Assembly (NCBI GenBank): GCA_019057795.1
Contig: JAHLWS010000008.1
Span: 1 to 55,413 of the forward strand
Reading direction: 5' to 3'
Source: Promethearchaeota archaeon
Lineage (GTDB): Archaea; Asgardarchaeota; Lokiarchaeia; Sigyniarchaeales; SOKP01
Length of the DNA: 55,413 nt
Every line of letters starts with the position of its first letter. Within the stretch, counting starts at the first letter, position 1. The position numbers and the translations under genes are program-made. Shown piece after piece: positions 45,906 to 54,732 of this stretch. The notes below the pieces were generated by a model that ran no database searches, was not told where the DNA came from, and worked only from the letters and a program-made list of their open reading frames with translations.

Positions 45906-46493
45906 TTATTGATTTTCTTTTAAAAATTCAATCAATTTTTTCCAAGCCTTTCTGCGGTGCGAAACAGCATTCTTTTCTTCAGTTGTCAATTCCGCGAATG
46001 TGTTTGTTGGGATATCATTAGAGAGAAAAATGGGATCAAAACCAAATCCATTTGTACCTCTAATTGTTTCTGAGACTTTTCCTTCGACAGAACCTTCAAA
46101 TAAAAACGTTTTATTCATTGGTTGAAAGTAAAGAGCGATGACTGATTCAAAATGAGCTTTAGTATTTTTGAAATTATCGATAAGTTTTAGAATTCCTTTG
46201 TTTCCAATTGTATTTAATACGAATTTAGAATAAACGCCAGGAAAACCGTTAAGTGGGATATCAATAAAAAAGCCAGCATCTTCAATAAAATAGGAATTGT
46301 CAAACTTTCCTTTTACGCTGTTTAACTTAAAAAGAGCTACTTCTTTAATACTTGTCGCTTGAATTTCTGTTGTATCAATCGTATTTTGCCTTAAAATATA
46401 AGATATCTTCTCTTTTTGAAACATTCTTTCAATTTCATTAAATTTGTAATTATTGCCTGTAATAAAATAAATAGTATCTTTTGTATCATCCAT
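45906..46493 (-). CDS. rdgB: XTP/dITP diphosphatase
   Basis: This 195-aa protein is a full-length HAM1/RdgB enzyme, which hydrolyses non-canonical purine triphosphates such as dITP and XTP to monophosphates, keeping nucleotide pools clean. Diagnostic motifs are TGNNYKFNEIE at 12-22, FIEDAGFFIDIPLNGFPGVYSKF near 72-94, TNGFGFDPIF near 148-157 and the C-terminal SHRRKAWKKL. It is cytosolic. Archaeal genomes often place it near translation genes, as here next to the divergent ribosomal operon. Confidence 0.92.
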   Translation of the reverse strand: MDDTKDTIYFITGNNYKFNEIERMFQKEKISYILRQNTIDTTEIQATSIKEVALFKLNSVKGKFDNSYFIEDAGFFIDIPLNGFPGVYSKFVLNTIGNKGILKLIDNFKNTKAHFESVIALYFQPMNKTFLFEGSVEGKVSETIRGTNGFGFDPIFLSNDIPTNTFAELTTEEKNAVSHRRKAWKKLIEFLKENQ

Positions 46494-46652
46494 AATTACT
46501 ATAATTTCTTAAGATTTATTTAGATATATAATCAGAATTTTTAACTAAATACAAGAAAATGCTAAATCAAAAATTTTAATTTATATGATTCTTTTTTAAT
46601 TTTATCAACAATACTATATGTATTAACTATTTTATAAACTGAGAAGCAAAAA

Positions 46653-47111
46653 ATGGCTCGAATGCACTCAAGAAAGAAGGGTAAGTCCGGTAGTACTCGA
46701 CCAGCAAGATTGGAGAAGCCCGTATGGGTAGAACTCTCTTCTGAAGACGTTGAAAACGAAGTTGTAAAACTAGCTAGGAAAGGATTTTCTCAATCGTTAA
46801 TAGGCGTGAAATTAAGGGATAGTCATGGTGTTCCATTAGTAAAAGTAGTAACTGGTAAATCAATTAATCAAATTTTTAAAGAACATGATATCGAAACGCC
46901 ACTTCCAGAGGATCTAACTAATTTAGTTAAAAAAGCGCTCAATCTTCGAAAACACTTAGAATCAAATCATAAGGATATTGATTCACGCAAAGGGCTCCAA
47001 AGGACAGAAAGTAAGATCTATCGCTTGATTAAGTATTATAAATCGAAAAATGTAATGAAAGCAGATTTCGAATACGACCCCGAGAAAATCAGAACAATTG
47101 TTATGAGGTAA
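46653..47111 (+). CDS. rps15: Ribosomal protein uS15 (archaeal/eukaryotic S13e type)
   Basis: This 152-aa protein is the small-subunit protein uS15 with the archaeal/eukaryotic N-terminal extension. It starts MARMHSRKKGKSGSTRPAR and continues through IGVKLRDSHGVPLVKVVTGKSI. The core helices KDIDSRKGLQRTESKIYRLIKYYK are those that bind 16S rRNA. The length is the archaeal standard. It starts 9 bp before the next ribosomal gene, forming an operon. The ATG follows AT-rich sequence with a weak Shine-Dalgarno (GAGAAGC). Confidence 0.95.
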   Translation: MARMHSRKKGKSGSTRPARLEKPVWVELSSEDVENEVVKLARKGFSQSLIGVKLRDSHGVPLVKVVTGKSINQIFKEHDIETPLPEDLTNLVKKALNLRKHLESNHKDIDSRKGLQRTESKIYRLIKYYKSKNVMKADFEYDPEKIRTIVMR

Positions 47112-47120
47112 ATGTAAGTT

Positions 47121-47942
47121 ATGAGTCAAAAAGCTAGGAAAAAGAAAACTAAACTAAGGAAAGTTTCATTTAAAGATAAAACTTGGTATTCAGTAATTGC
47201 TCCAAAGAGTTTCGACTTTAAACCCATAGGAGAAATTATAGGGATGGAGAACAATTTAATTGGAAGAACAATCGAAACTTTATTGTACGATTTCACAAAT
47301 AGTTACAACGATATTAGTTTAAAATTAAAATTTAAAGTGGATAGTGTTAATCAGGAATCAGGTCAAGCGCAATCTATATTTTTGGGTCATTCTTACACTA
47401 ATGATTATGTAAGATCATTAATTGGAAGAGGAAGTTCTAAAATCCAAACAATAATGAATTTAACAACTAAGGACAACTACATCTTCCGATTGACGACAGT
47501 ATGTACAACAATACAAAGAGCTCGCAGTTCACAACAAATTATAATTCGGAAAATAATAAGAGAAATTTTAAAAGAATTTGCTAAATCGCTTAATCACGAG
47601 AAGTTTATAACGGGTATGATTTATTCTGAATTCTCTAATCAGATTAAAAGAATAGCTAAAACATTATATCCTCTTTCAAGTTCCAAAATAATCAAGAGTA
47701 AGTTAGTTAGTGTCCCTGAGGGGGGAAAAGATGAGATTTATATCGCAAAAGACGAAGAATTTGAAGTTGTTGAAGTCGAAGTAAAGCGATCTCGAAAAAG
47801 CGATATAAAAAGAACTGAAAGAATTAATGTTAAGAAGTTAACTCGTTCGAAAAACACCAGACAAACAATAGAAAAAACCAAAAAAACCACACCTGAAACG
47901 AAAGAACCCGAACCTAAAGCGAAAGAAGAAGGTACTGAATAA
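47121..47942 (+). CDS. rps3ae: Ribosomal protein eS1 (S3Ae)
   Basis: This 273-aa protein is the archaeal/eukaryotic small-subunit protein eS1, located at the mRNA exit side. Diagnostic segments include KDKTWYSVIAPKSFD at 20-34, EIIGMENNLIGRTIETLLYDFT, GHSYTNDYVRSLIGRGSSKI and PLSSSKIIKSKLVSVPE. Typical archaeal members are about 200-220 aa. Here a charged, low-complexity tail of about 60 residues (VEVKRSRKSDIKR, then KTTPETKEPEPKAKEEG) extends the C terminus. It is co-transcribed with uS15. Confidence 0.93.
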   Translation: MSQKARKKKTKLRKVSFKDKTWYSVIAPKSFDFKPIGEIIGMENNLIGRTIETLLYDFTNSYNDISLKLKFKVDSVNQESGQAQSIFLGHSYTNDYVRSLIGRGSSKIQTIMNLTTKDNYIFRLTTVCTTIQRARSSQQIIIRKIIREILKEFAKSLNHEKFITGMIYSEFSNQIKRIAKTLYPLSSSKIIKSKLVSVPEGGKDEIYIAKDEEFEVVEVEVKRSRKSDIKRTERINVKKLTRSKNTRQTIEKTKKTTPETKEPEPKAKEEGTE

Positions 47943-48028
47943 TCTTACTTTTAATATTCTTAGATATTTTTTAGGTTAAAATAAATTTTAAAAATCTCGA
48001 AAAAAATTTTAGCTATTTATTTTAGAAA

Positions 48029-48916
48029 TTATTGATCAAACTTTTTAATAACATTATCAAGATGAGTTTTTAACGACCTATAGGGTTTTAAATCCCCTGA
48101 AAATTCTTTTTCTAGTACTTGTTCTTGGGATATATTTTCTACTAGTTGCTTAAATATTTCTTTAATTTTAATAATATCTCCAGAGGCGATAAAATCTAAA
48201 GAATAATCGTTGATATCACTGTACAGTATTAATTTTTTGCAACCGTTGTCTTCTAAATCATTAAAATGGATCTCTTTTATATTTGTCTTCGCTCGAATTT
48301 GGGTGTTCATGGCGATGGTTGCTAATTTTGCTGAAAGATTAGAACTAAATAAATCAAGGTTTTCAGGAGTAATTTCTCTATGAAAATTACTTAGAAGCGT
48401 TTGATCATACAATTGAGAAATTATAGGTAGCCCTTGAGTTGATATTCCGCAATAAATTATCTTGTTTTCAGTATCAACACATTTCAGTTCGATATTCTCA
48501 TCTTCTAAGGGGTCTCGATATTTATCCCATAAATACCCCGTAATTAGCTTAATAACTTTTGAGAATTCAGATTTTTTAGATGCTTCTTTAATCTTTTCTG
48601 GAGTTTCGTAATTGGCAGAAACTTTTTCAAAATATTCAGCCATCATTTTACTAACTTCTTCAGAGTTCGATAAAAAGTCGCCAGTAATGCAAAAAAACAG
48701 ATTTTGGTCGCTTTCTGTGACGATTTGTTTAATTATCATTCGTTCTTTCCCAGTCTTTCCTTCGAAATAGATATTAGTTAAGCGCCAAAAATTATTTGGA
48801 CTAATGTTACTAATTAACATTTCTACAAATAATACAATCTCAAAAGAAGGATATTTGTTCTCGTTCGAAACATATAGGACTTCATCATCTAAAATGATGG
48901 CAAACCCGGTTATCAT
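48029..48916 (-). CDS. Longin-like two-domain protein (Asgard type)
   Basis: This 295-aa protein starts with a fold typical of longin/profilin-like strands: MITGFAIILDDEVLYVS, then KERMIIKQIVTESDQNLFFCITGDFLS and a helix SKMMAEYFEKV. A similar pattern may recur from about residue 140 (IIYCGISTQGLPIISQLYD). There is no transmembrane segment or catalytic motif. Such domains in Asgard archaea are thought to work with small GTPases; no GTPase gene is in this window. The assignment is by pattern only. Confidence 0.45.
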   Translation of the reverse strand: MITGFAIILDDEVLYVSNENKYPSFEIVLFVEMLISNISPNNFWRLTNIYFEGKTGKERMIIKQIVTESDQNLFFCITGDFLSNSEEVSKMMAEYFEKVSANYETPEKIKEASKKSEFSKVIKLITGYLWDKYRDPLEDENIELKCVDTENKIIYCGISTQGLPIISQLYDQTLLSNFHREITPENLDLFSSNLSAKLATIAMNTQIRAKTNIKEIHFNDLEDNGCKKLILYSDINDYSLDFIASGDIIKIKEIFKQLVENISQEQVLEKEFSGDLKPYRSLKTHLDNVIKKFDQ

Positions 48917-49177
48917 AGAAAAGATCGCTACAGAAATAATAGTTCGGTAGTTAAGCTCTTACTTTAAGAACTTTATTTATTTATTTATTTAATTGAATAA
49001 ATTAAATTTAAATAGAAGAAATATAAGGTACATTTTAATTTTAGTAATTTTAGTTTTTTTCGAACTTATATAACAATTAACTTTTAATAATTTCAAAAAA
49101 TATAATTAAAATAATTGAAATTTAAGAGTATGGTTTTAAAAATCTATCCTTTGAATAATATTGATTAGGTATATTAA

Positions 49178-49978
49178 ATGAAAATTCTAAGAATAATTGA
49201 AAAGAAAAAAATTCACCAAGCAGCAGAACTAATTTTAAATTCTAAAGAAGCTATTGCTTTAACTGGGGCGGGAATTTCTACGGAATCTGGAATTCCTGAC
49301 TTTAGAGGGGAAGGGGGTATTTGGGAAAAATATAAGCCTGAGATTTATGGGAACATCCAAGCGTTTTTAAAAAATCCCGCCAAATTCTGGGAGATGGCAC
49401 AAAAAATTGCCCCAAACCTATTCAAAGCAAAACCAAATCCTGGACATACTGCTCTTGCAGAACTCGAGAAGATGGATTTAATTAAAGCTGTCATTACCCA
49501 AAATATTGATGAACTTCATCAAAAAGCGGGCTCTATAATTGTTTATGAAGTACATGGAAGTATTAATAGATTTAATTGTTTAGGTTGTAAAGCCTCTTAT
49601 ACAAAAGAACAAATTTATCGCAAATTGAAGAAAGAGAAAAAAGCGGGGCCACAATGCGAATATTGCGCAGCTCCACTCAAACCTTCAGTTGTATTGTTTG
49701 GAGAAGGATTACCTAGATTTGAAATATTCCAATCTCAAGCTTTAGCTAAAAAAGCAGATGTCATGTTAATCGTGGGATCCTCCCTCTCAGTTGCCCCTAT
49801 ATGCGATCTACCCCTCTATACACTAAGGGAAAAAGGAAAATTAATAATTGTAAATGACCAACCAACTAATTTGGATGAAAAAGCAGCGGTTGTAATTCAC
49901 CATAAATCAGGCACTATTTTACCTTTAATTGTGGAAGAAATTAAAAAATTAAAATCAGAACAAGAACCTATTGAATAA
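49178..49978 (+). CDS. cobB: Sir2-family NAD-dependent protein deacylase
   Basis: This 266-aa sirtuin removes acyl groups from lysines with NAD+. Motifs are TGAGISTESGIPDFRG at 29-44, TQNID at 107-111, the catalytic H126 in VHGS, zinc ligands C134, C137, C160 and C163, and the NAD-binding VGSSLSV in the C-terminal half. The length and order match bacterial and archaeal class III/U sirtuins. It is cytosolic. In archaea a known substrate is the chromatin protein Alba. It is 37 bp before the radical SAM gene, so co-transcription is likely. Confidence 0.92.
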   Translation: MKILRIIEKKKIHQAAELILNSKEAIALTGAGISTESGIPDFRGEGGIWEKYKPEIYGNIQAFLKNPAKFWEMAQKIAPNLFKAKPNPGHTALAELEKMDLIKAVITQNIDELHQKAGSIIVYEVHGSINRFNCLGCKASYTKEQIYRKLKKEKKAGPQCEYCAAPLKPSVVLFGEGLPRFEIFQSQALAKKADVMLIVGSSLSVAPICDLPLYTLREKGKLIIVNDQPTNLDEKAAVVIHHKSGTILPLIVEEIKKLKSEQEPIE

Positions 49979-50015
49979 TCTCTTAAGGTTCTGAATTTTC
50001 CAAGAAGTTTTTTAT

Positions 50016-51593
50016 ATGTATGAAGAAAGCGTAATTATTAAAGATTGGAGAAATGTTGACTTATCTTTTGGTCTAATATATCCAAACAATTATAAATTGG
50101 GAATTTCTTCCTATTCAATCAGATTACTTTATCATTTAATTAACTCCAACGAAAGATATGTATGCGAGCGAATTTACCTTCCTGAAAAAATAAAATTTCC
50201 AGCATCTAAAGATCTATCTCCCATTGATCGCCTTCGAAGTATAGAAAATAAAGTTTTACCTAAAGATTTTGACATTTTAGGATTCTCAGTTCATTATGAA
50301 AACGATTATAGAAATATTTTATGGATTTTAGACAAATCCCAAATCCCATTAGATGCAAAAAAACGTCACGATTCTTACTTTCGTAATGTAATAAATTATC
50401 CCCTCATAATTGGTGGAGGCCCCTCAGTAACTTCAAATCCTTTACCATTGAGTAAGGTTTTTGATCTCTTCTTTATCGGTGATGCTGAACCAAATCTAAA
50501 TATATTTTTTGATGTTTTCATGGATTACAAATTAAAAAAAATTAATTTTCAAGCATTTCTTGATCGGGTAAAAAATATAGAAGGAATTTTTATACCAGCT
50601 CTCGATAACAAAACAAATCGAGCAGTTTTAAAAAATCTAGATGAATCTCCTACACCACAATTTCAATTATTAGCTAAAAATGATAATAATAATAAGATAT
50701 TTGAAGAAAACTATTTTATTGAAGTTAATAGAGGTTGTCCGTATCAATGCAAATTTTGTTTATCTTCTTTTCACAATTCTCCGTTTAGAAACAAGAGTTA
50801 TGAGGAGATAATTAAAAACATTGAAGAAGGTATAAAATATTCAAATTTTAGAAAAATTAGTCTAATTGGATCGTGCATATCCTCCCATCCTAAATTCGTT
50901 GAAATATGCGAGTTTATAAATAATAAAGGCAAGAACTTTAGCATCCCTTCAATTCGTTTAGAACATATCACGCCTAAAATCATTAAAATATTCGAAAAAA
51001 ACGATTCTAAAACTATTACTATTGCTCCAGAAACGGGAACAGAATCGTTACGATACGACTTAGGAAAAAAAATATCTAACGAGAAGATTTTACAAGTTTT
51101 AAACCAAATTAAAGAATCTAAGATAAAAAAAGTAAAGTTTTATTTTCTAGTAGGATTGCCAAACGAAACCGATGATGATGTTTTAGAAATTATTAATCTT
51201 TTGAAATCCATTAAGAAAATTGGTTTTACGAGGAATGAACTTAAAGTTAACGTTAATCCGTTTGTTCCTAAGCTAAACACGCCCTACGGAAATAAATGTC
51301 ACTTTTACTTATCAAATAATCTTAGTGATTTAAAATTGAAACTTAAAACTTTAGAAGTAGCGTTAAAAAACATCACCTCAATTAAATTTAAAAACCCAAA
51401 AAACATCGTAAATAACGCGAGATTACAGGCTTTAATATCGTTAGGAGATCGAAATATATCCGAATTACTCCTACAATATTACTTTAATGGTGCTAATATG
51501 GGCTCTTTAAGAAGGGCTGAAAAGGATTTGAATTTTTCAATTGATAACTATTTCCAAAAAGTCCAAGATGGTTACAAACCGTGGATAATCTAG
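50016..51593 (+). CDS. Radical SAM protein with N-terminal B12-binding-like domain
   Basis: This 525-aa protein has a Rossmann-like N-terminal part (ILGFSVHYENDY; PLIIGGGPSVTSNP; LFFIGDAEP) like those of B12-binding radical SAM proteins, although a cobalamin-ligating DxHxxG is not seen. The SAM-cluster motif CX3CX2C is at C241-C245-C248 in GCPYQCKFC. Further radical SAM features are TIAPETGTESLRYDLGK and KFYFLVGLPNETDDDV. This resembles a family of archaeal proteins whose substrate is unknown; a methylthiolation or ring-forming role cannot be chosen. It follows sir2 in the same direction. Confidence 0.8.
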   Translation: MYEESVIIKDWRNVDLSFGLIYPNNYKLGISSYSIRLLYHLINSNERYVCERIYLPEKIKFPASKDLSPIDRLRSIENKVLPKDFDILGFSVHYENDYRNILWILDKSQIPLDAKKRHDSYFRNVINYPLIIGGGPSVTSNPLPLSKVFDLFFIGDAEPNLNIFFDVFMDYKLKKINFQAFLDRVKNIEGIFIPALDNKTNRAVLKNLDESPTPQFQLLAKNDNNNKIFEENYFIEVNRGCPYQCKFCLSSFHNSPFRNKSYEEIIKNIEEGIKYSNFRKISLIGSCISSHPKFVEICEFINNKGKNFSIPSIRLEHITPKIIKIFEKNDSKTITIAPETGTESLRYDLGKKISNEKILQVLNQIKESKIKKVKFYFLVGLPNETDDDVLEIINLLKSIKKIGFTRNELKVNVNPFVPKLNTPYGNKCHFYLSNNLSDLKLKLKTLEVALKNITSIKFKNPKNIVNNARLQALISLGDRNISELLLQYYFNGANMGSLRRAEKDLNFSIDNYFQKVQDGYKPWII

Positions 51594-51624
51594 ATTACAA
51601 ATAAAAAGAAAAATTAGATAAATT

Positions 51625-52128
51625 TTAATCGATTTTATTAAATACTTGTTTAGGAGATTTACAAACTGGGCATGGGTCTGGAGGTTCTCCTTCGTGAGTG
51701 TATCCGCATACAGAGCATACATACATTGGCCCTTCTTCTAAATCTTTACCGCTTTCAACTAATTCTAAAGCTTTTTGATAAAGTTTATGGTGTATCTTCT
51801 CCACATCGTTAGCAAGGTTAAAAGTTCTTTCTGCGCTTTTATTTTCTTCTGTTTTGGCGTCGTTAATGAAATCAGGGTACATTTTTGTAAATTCGTAATA
51901 TTCACCCTCAATTGCTTCTTTTAAGTTTTCGGTAGTAGACTTGATACCTCCCATAGCACGCAAGTGGTTAAGTGCGTGTACTGTTTCTGCAGCCGCAGCA
52001 GCTCTAAATAAGCGAGCTACTCCTGGAAGTCCGTCTTGTTCTGCTTTTTTTGCAAAAGCTAGATACTTTCTATTGGCTTGAGATTCACCCGCAAAAGCGG
52101 CTTTTAAATCTTCTTCTGACTTCGTCAT
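51625..52128 (-). CDS. rbr: Rubrerythrin
   Basis: The ATG at 52128 gives a 167-aa protein starting MTKSEEDLKAAFAGES; a GTG four codons upstream (52140) is the alternative. The N-terminal four-helix di-iron domain has GESQANRKY, EAIEGEYYEF and NDVEKIHHKLY-type helix residues carrying the Glu/His ligands. The C-terminal rubredoxin-like domain has two Cys pairs in CSVCGYTHEGEPPDPCPVC. It reduces hydrogen peroxide in anaerobes, using electrons from rubredoxin or NAD(P)H reductases. It is cytosolic and fits an anaerobic lifestyle. Confidence 0.93.
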   Translation of the reverse strand: MTKSEEDLKAAFAGESQANRKYLAFAKKAEQDGLPGVARLFRAAAAAETVHALNHLRAMGGIKSTTENLKEAIEGEYYEFTKMYPDFINDAKTEENKSAERTFNLANDVEKIHHKLYQKALELVESGKDLEEGPMYVCSVCGYTHEGEPPDPCPVCKSPKQVFNKID

Positions 52129-52282
52129 ATTAAAGTTCACTCATTAAATTTTTATTATGAATTATATTTCAAAATATTTTAAGTTGCATTTTATAATAAA
52201 TAATCTTTTTTGAATCGCGAAATTTAGCAACAAATCATGAAAATGATAAAAATAGATAGATTAGAAATATGATTTTCTGATA

Positions 52283-53089
52283 CTAATCATTAAGAAAATT
52301 TATTATCTTGTTTACAACTTTCTGTAAATAAAATTCTGCCATTCCAAATCTAATTTTGGAATCGAAGATAAGAATTAATATATATAGATCATTTATATTT
52401 TCAGAAAAAATTAGCTCGTTGTTCTTAGAGGTGTAAAATAATTTTAGAATAGTATTATTACAAATTTTCACTCTAAAATCGACCTCCTTTAAAAAATCTT
52501 TTATAATCATCTTATTGAAAGAGGAAAAAACTACTTTACCTATAATAGTTAAAAGAATAGCTCCCTTAATGTCATCGTTTAAGTGGAGTTCTTTGAGTAA
52601 GCTAATAATTTCATCTTCTTTGATTAAATCAAATTCGCTACTATAGGGTTCCCTAATAATATCTTCGATGAGGTAATTTAATTGCTCATCATTGACATAT
52701 TCTAAATCGGTTTTTATGTCGTTTTTAATTACGTATTCTGAAAATTTAGAGTGGATTTTGGAAATTATTTCATCCAAAAGCTGCCAATTTTCGATCGTAT
52801 TACACAGAAGGTTGTAGTATAAATTTTTTTTTTCAAAAACTACTAATTTTATACCTCCACCCATTTCAACAGTTTTAATCTTATTTCCGATAAACTCTTT
52901 AGTAAAAGACATTAGCGCTGTAAAGTATGAGGAAATTAACTGTTCTTGCTCTAAGGGGTACAAATTTGTAAGATTTAAGCCATAGATACATATACCAGAT
53001 TTATTGAAGATGAATAAATTATGTATATTCAATTTATCAGATGTTCTTTTGATCTTTGAAACGATTACGGAATTGTCGGGAATACCCAT
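52283..53089 (-). CDS. Longin/roadblock-type two-domain protein (Asgard type)
   Basis: This 268-aa protein has a first domain (20-125) with the strand pattern IHNLFIFNKSGICIYGL, then EQEQLISSYFTALMSFTKEFIG and KTVEMGGGIKLVVFEKKNLYYNLLC. I associate this with longin-like domains in Asgard proteins. A second domain (160-265) with DDIKGAILLTIIGKVVFSS and a final helix resembles Roadblock/LC7-type sheets. There is no catalytic or metal motif. A trafficking or GTPase-regulating role is only analogous. Intergenic gaps of about 150 bp on both sides suggest its own promoter. Confidence 0.55.
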   Translation of the reverse strand: MGIPDNSVIVSKIKRTSDKLNIHNLFIFNKSGICIYGLNLTNLYPLEQEQLISSYFTALMSFTKEFIGNKIKTVEMGGGIKLVVFEKKNLYYNLLCNTIENWQLLDEIISKIHSKFSEYVIKNDIKTDLEYVNDEQLNYLIEDIIREPYSSEFDLIKEDEIISLLKELHLNDDIKGAILLTIIGKVVFSSFNKMIIKDFLKEVDFRVKICNNTILKLFYTSKNNELIFSENINDLYILILIFDSKIRFGMAEFYLQKVVNKIINFLND

Positions 53090-53233
53090 ATTAAATTGTT
53101 AAAATCAAACTATAAAAAGCACAAACTTTTCGATAACTTAGGAAACAGGAGCGCTAGTTAGGCTATTTCTTATAGCATAGATCATGTCGAAAATGTATAC
53201 CTATAAATCTGAATCAAATGATCTCCCAAATCC

Positions 53234-54235
53234 CTAAGTTATAGTGCTATGAACTCCCTTAAAACATAATTTACATGGAAGTATCGTATATCCTTTCTCA
53301 ATCAACTTCTCTTTTATTTGGTTTTCGTGACCAATTTCTGCTAGTATGGTTGCTGAACCGCCACCTCCAGCCCCATTGCATTTAAAGCCAAGAGCACCAT
53401 TATCTTTTGATATTTTTTCTGCGTTCATAATGCTTTCATTGACCATTAATGGATGGAGTCTTTTTTGCGCATCCCAATTTTTATTCATAATTTCTCCTAT
53501 ACTTATTAAATCAGATTTTATTGCACTTTTCATTTCCCACGCACAATTTTTCATAATCTCAAACGAATTAATAGTATTTGGGTCTCTTTTTTTGTAATTT
53601 TCTATAACAGCTCTATGCATTTCATCTGAGCTTCTTGAACCCAAAAATAGCAATAAAAATTGGTTTTCTAATTCTCTAATTCTTTTATCGTTAATTTTAA
53701 TGTTGGATATTTTAACATCAGGATAATCAATCTCCATAAAATTAATTCCTCCATAAGACGCAGCAAACTGATCTTGTACTCCACTTTCCAAGTTTAACTC
53801 TTCAGTTTCAAGTCTATGGGCTAATTGCGCAATTTCATAATTAGTTAAGTCTACTTGATTATATTTAGATAACGCAGAAATTAAAGTAACAGCAATACTC
53901 GCACTAGTGCCAGTTCCACATCCAGGAGGCGCGTCTGCGCTCACATTAATATCTAATCCTTTTTCAATATTCATACTTTTAACTGCGGCTTTTAACAAAT
54001 CTAAGTTTCCATCGTATTCAACTGCTTTAAAATTTATAATTTCAGTGCTTTGTTCGAAATCTTCGGCGAAAATTCTTATTTTATTCAATCCATTTTCCGT
54101 TAGTTTTACTTTGCTATAAAGATCAACACAAAAGCTAAAAACGGCACCTTTAGGATAAAACCACGTATCAGTCCAACCACCTATATCACAAATTCTCACA
54201 GGTGCTCTTGATAAGATTACCTTTTTTATACTCAT
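53234..54235 (-). CDS. GHMP-family sugar kinase
   Basis: This 333-aa protein is a GHMP kinase (galactokinase, homoserine, mevalonate, phosphomevalonate). It has the substrate-binding start RAPVRICDIGGWTDTW at 10-25, the ATP loop PPGCGTGTSAS at 103-113 and the C-terminal glycine motif NGAGGGGSATIL. The RAPVR-GGWTD form is typical of the D-glycero-D-manno-heptose 7-phosphate/fucose kinase branch, so a sugar at a 1-position is the likely substrate; the specific sugar is unknown. It is cytosolic. Confidence 0.82.
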   Translation of the reverse strand: MSIKKVILSRAPVRICDIGGWTDTWFYPKGAVFSFCVDLYSKVKLTENGLNKIRIFAEDFEQSTEIINFKAVEYDGNLDLLKAAVKSMNIEKGLDINVSADAPPGCGTGTSASIAVTLISALSKYNQVDLTNYEIAQLAHRLETEELNLESGVQDQFAASYGGINFMEIDYPDVKISNIKINDKRIRELENQFLLLFLGSRSSDEMHRAVIENYKKRDPNTINSFEIMKNCAWEMKSAIKSDLISIGEIMNKNWDAQKRLHPLMVNESIMNAEKISKDNGALGFKCNGAGGGGSATILAEIGHENQIKEKLIEKGYTILPCKLCFKGVHSTIT

Positions 54236-54732
54236 ATTTCAAATTTTTAATTATCTCTTCAATAATCATTTGTATGTTCCTAGTAGTTAAAATTTTTATT
54301 TTTTAGAACGATTATTTGTAACTCATTTATTAATTTTAATATATTTAGTTTTAACCATAGACTTCCTCTCATATGAGGTATAATTTACGATAGGTACATT
54401 GTAAAATTAAAAAATGAATTTTATATTTAATTCAATTTTCATTTCAGTATATTAAAAAGAAAAACGATCGGTTCTCAAACAGTGAAGATATATGACCGCA
54501 AATTGATTATGTTCAAAATTAAACATTTTTGGAGTTAATTTATATAATGAAAGAACTAAAACTTGATGGCTTCAAAAAAGAAGTAGAATTATTTTGAATT
54601 CTTTTTATCTTACTCTATTTTTATTATGAATTAGGAATAGAATCATTTAAAAGAAAAAAGAAAATTCCATATTATAAAAAAAGCAAAGAGTCTTAAATGG
54701 AATATATAAAGAAAAAAAAGAGAAAAATTTAA
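54236..54732. other. AT-rich intergenic region
   Basis: No RNA gene is recognised. The only coding-like trace is a broken small ORF at 54547-54696, described separately. The region just upstream of the GHMP kinase gene should hold its promoter. Confidence 0.4.
54547..54696 (+). pseudogene. Possible small-protein gene with an in-frame TGA
   Basis: From ATG 54547 the frame encodes MKELKLDGFKKEVELF, then TGA at 54595-54597, then ILFILLYFYYELGIES and a Lys-rich tail to TAA at 54696. The pattern is a soluble start, a hydrophobic segment and a basic tail, as in a small membrane protein of 49 residues. TGG (Trp) to TGA is a one-base change. It may also be a chance ORF. Confidence 0.25.

Noticed and set aside
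48961..49010. Tandem TTTA repeats as a possible origin element
   Set aside because: Simple low-complexity AT sequence without Orc/Cdc6-type boxes or a nearby initiator gene.
53346..54119. Plus-strand frames inside the GHMP kinase gene
   Set aside because: They are antisense to GHMP motifs; the compositional bias comes from the complement of Gly/Ala codons.
54595..54597. Selenocysteine at the TGA of the small ORF
   Set aside because: The flanks do not resemble a redox motif and no SECIS hairpin was found downstream.
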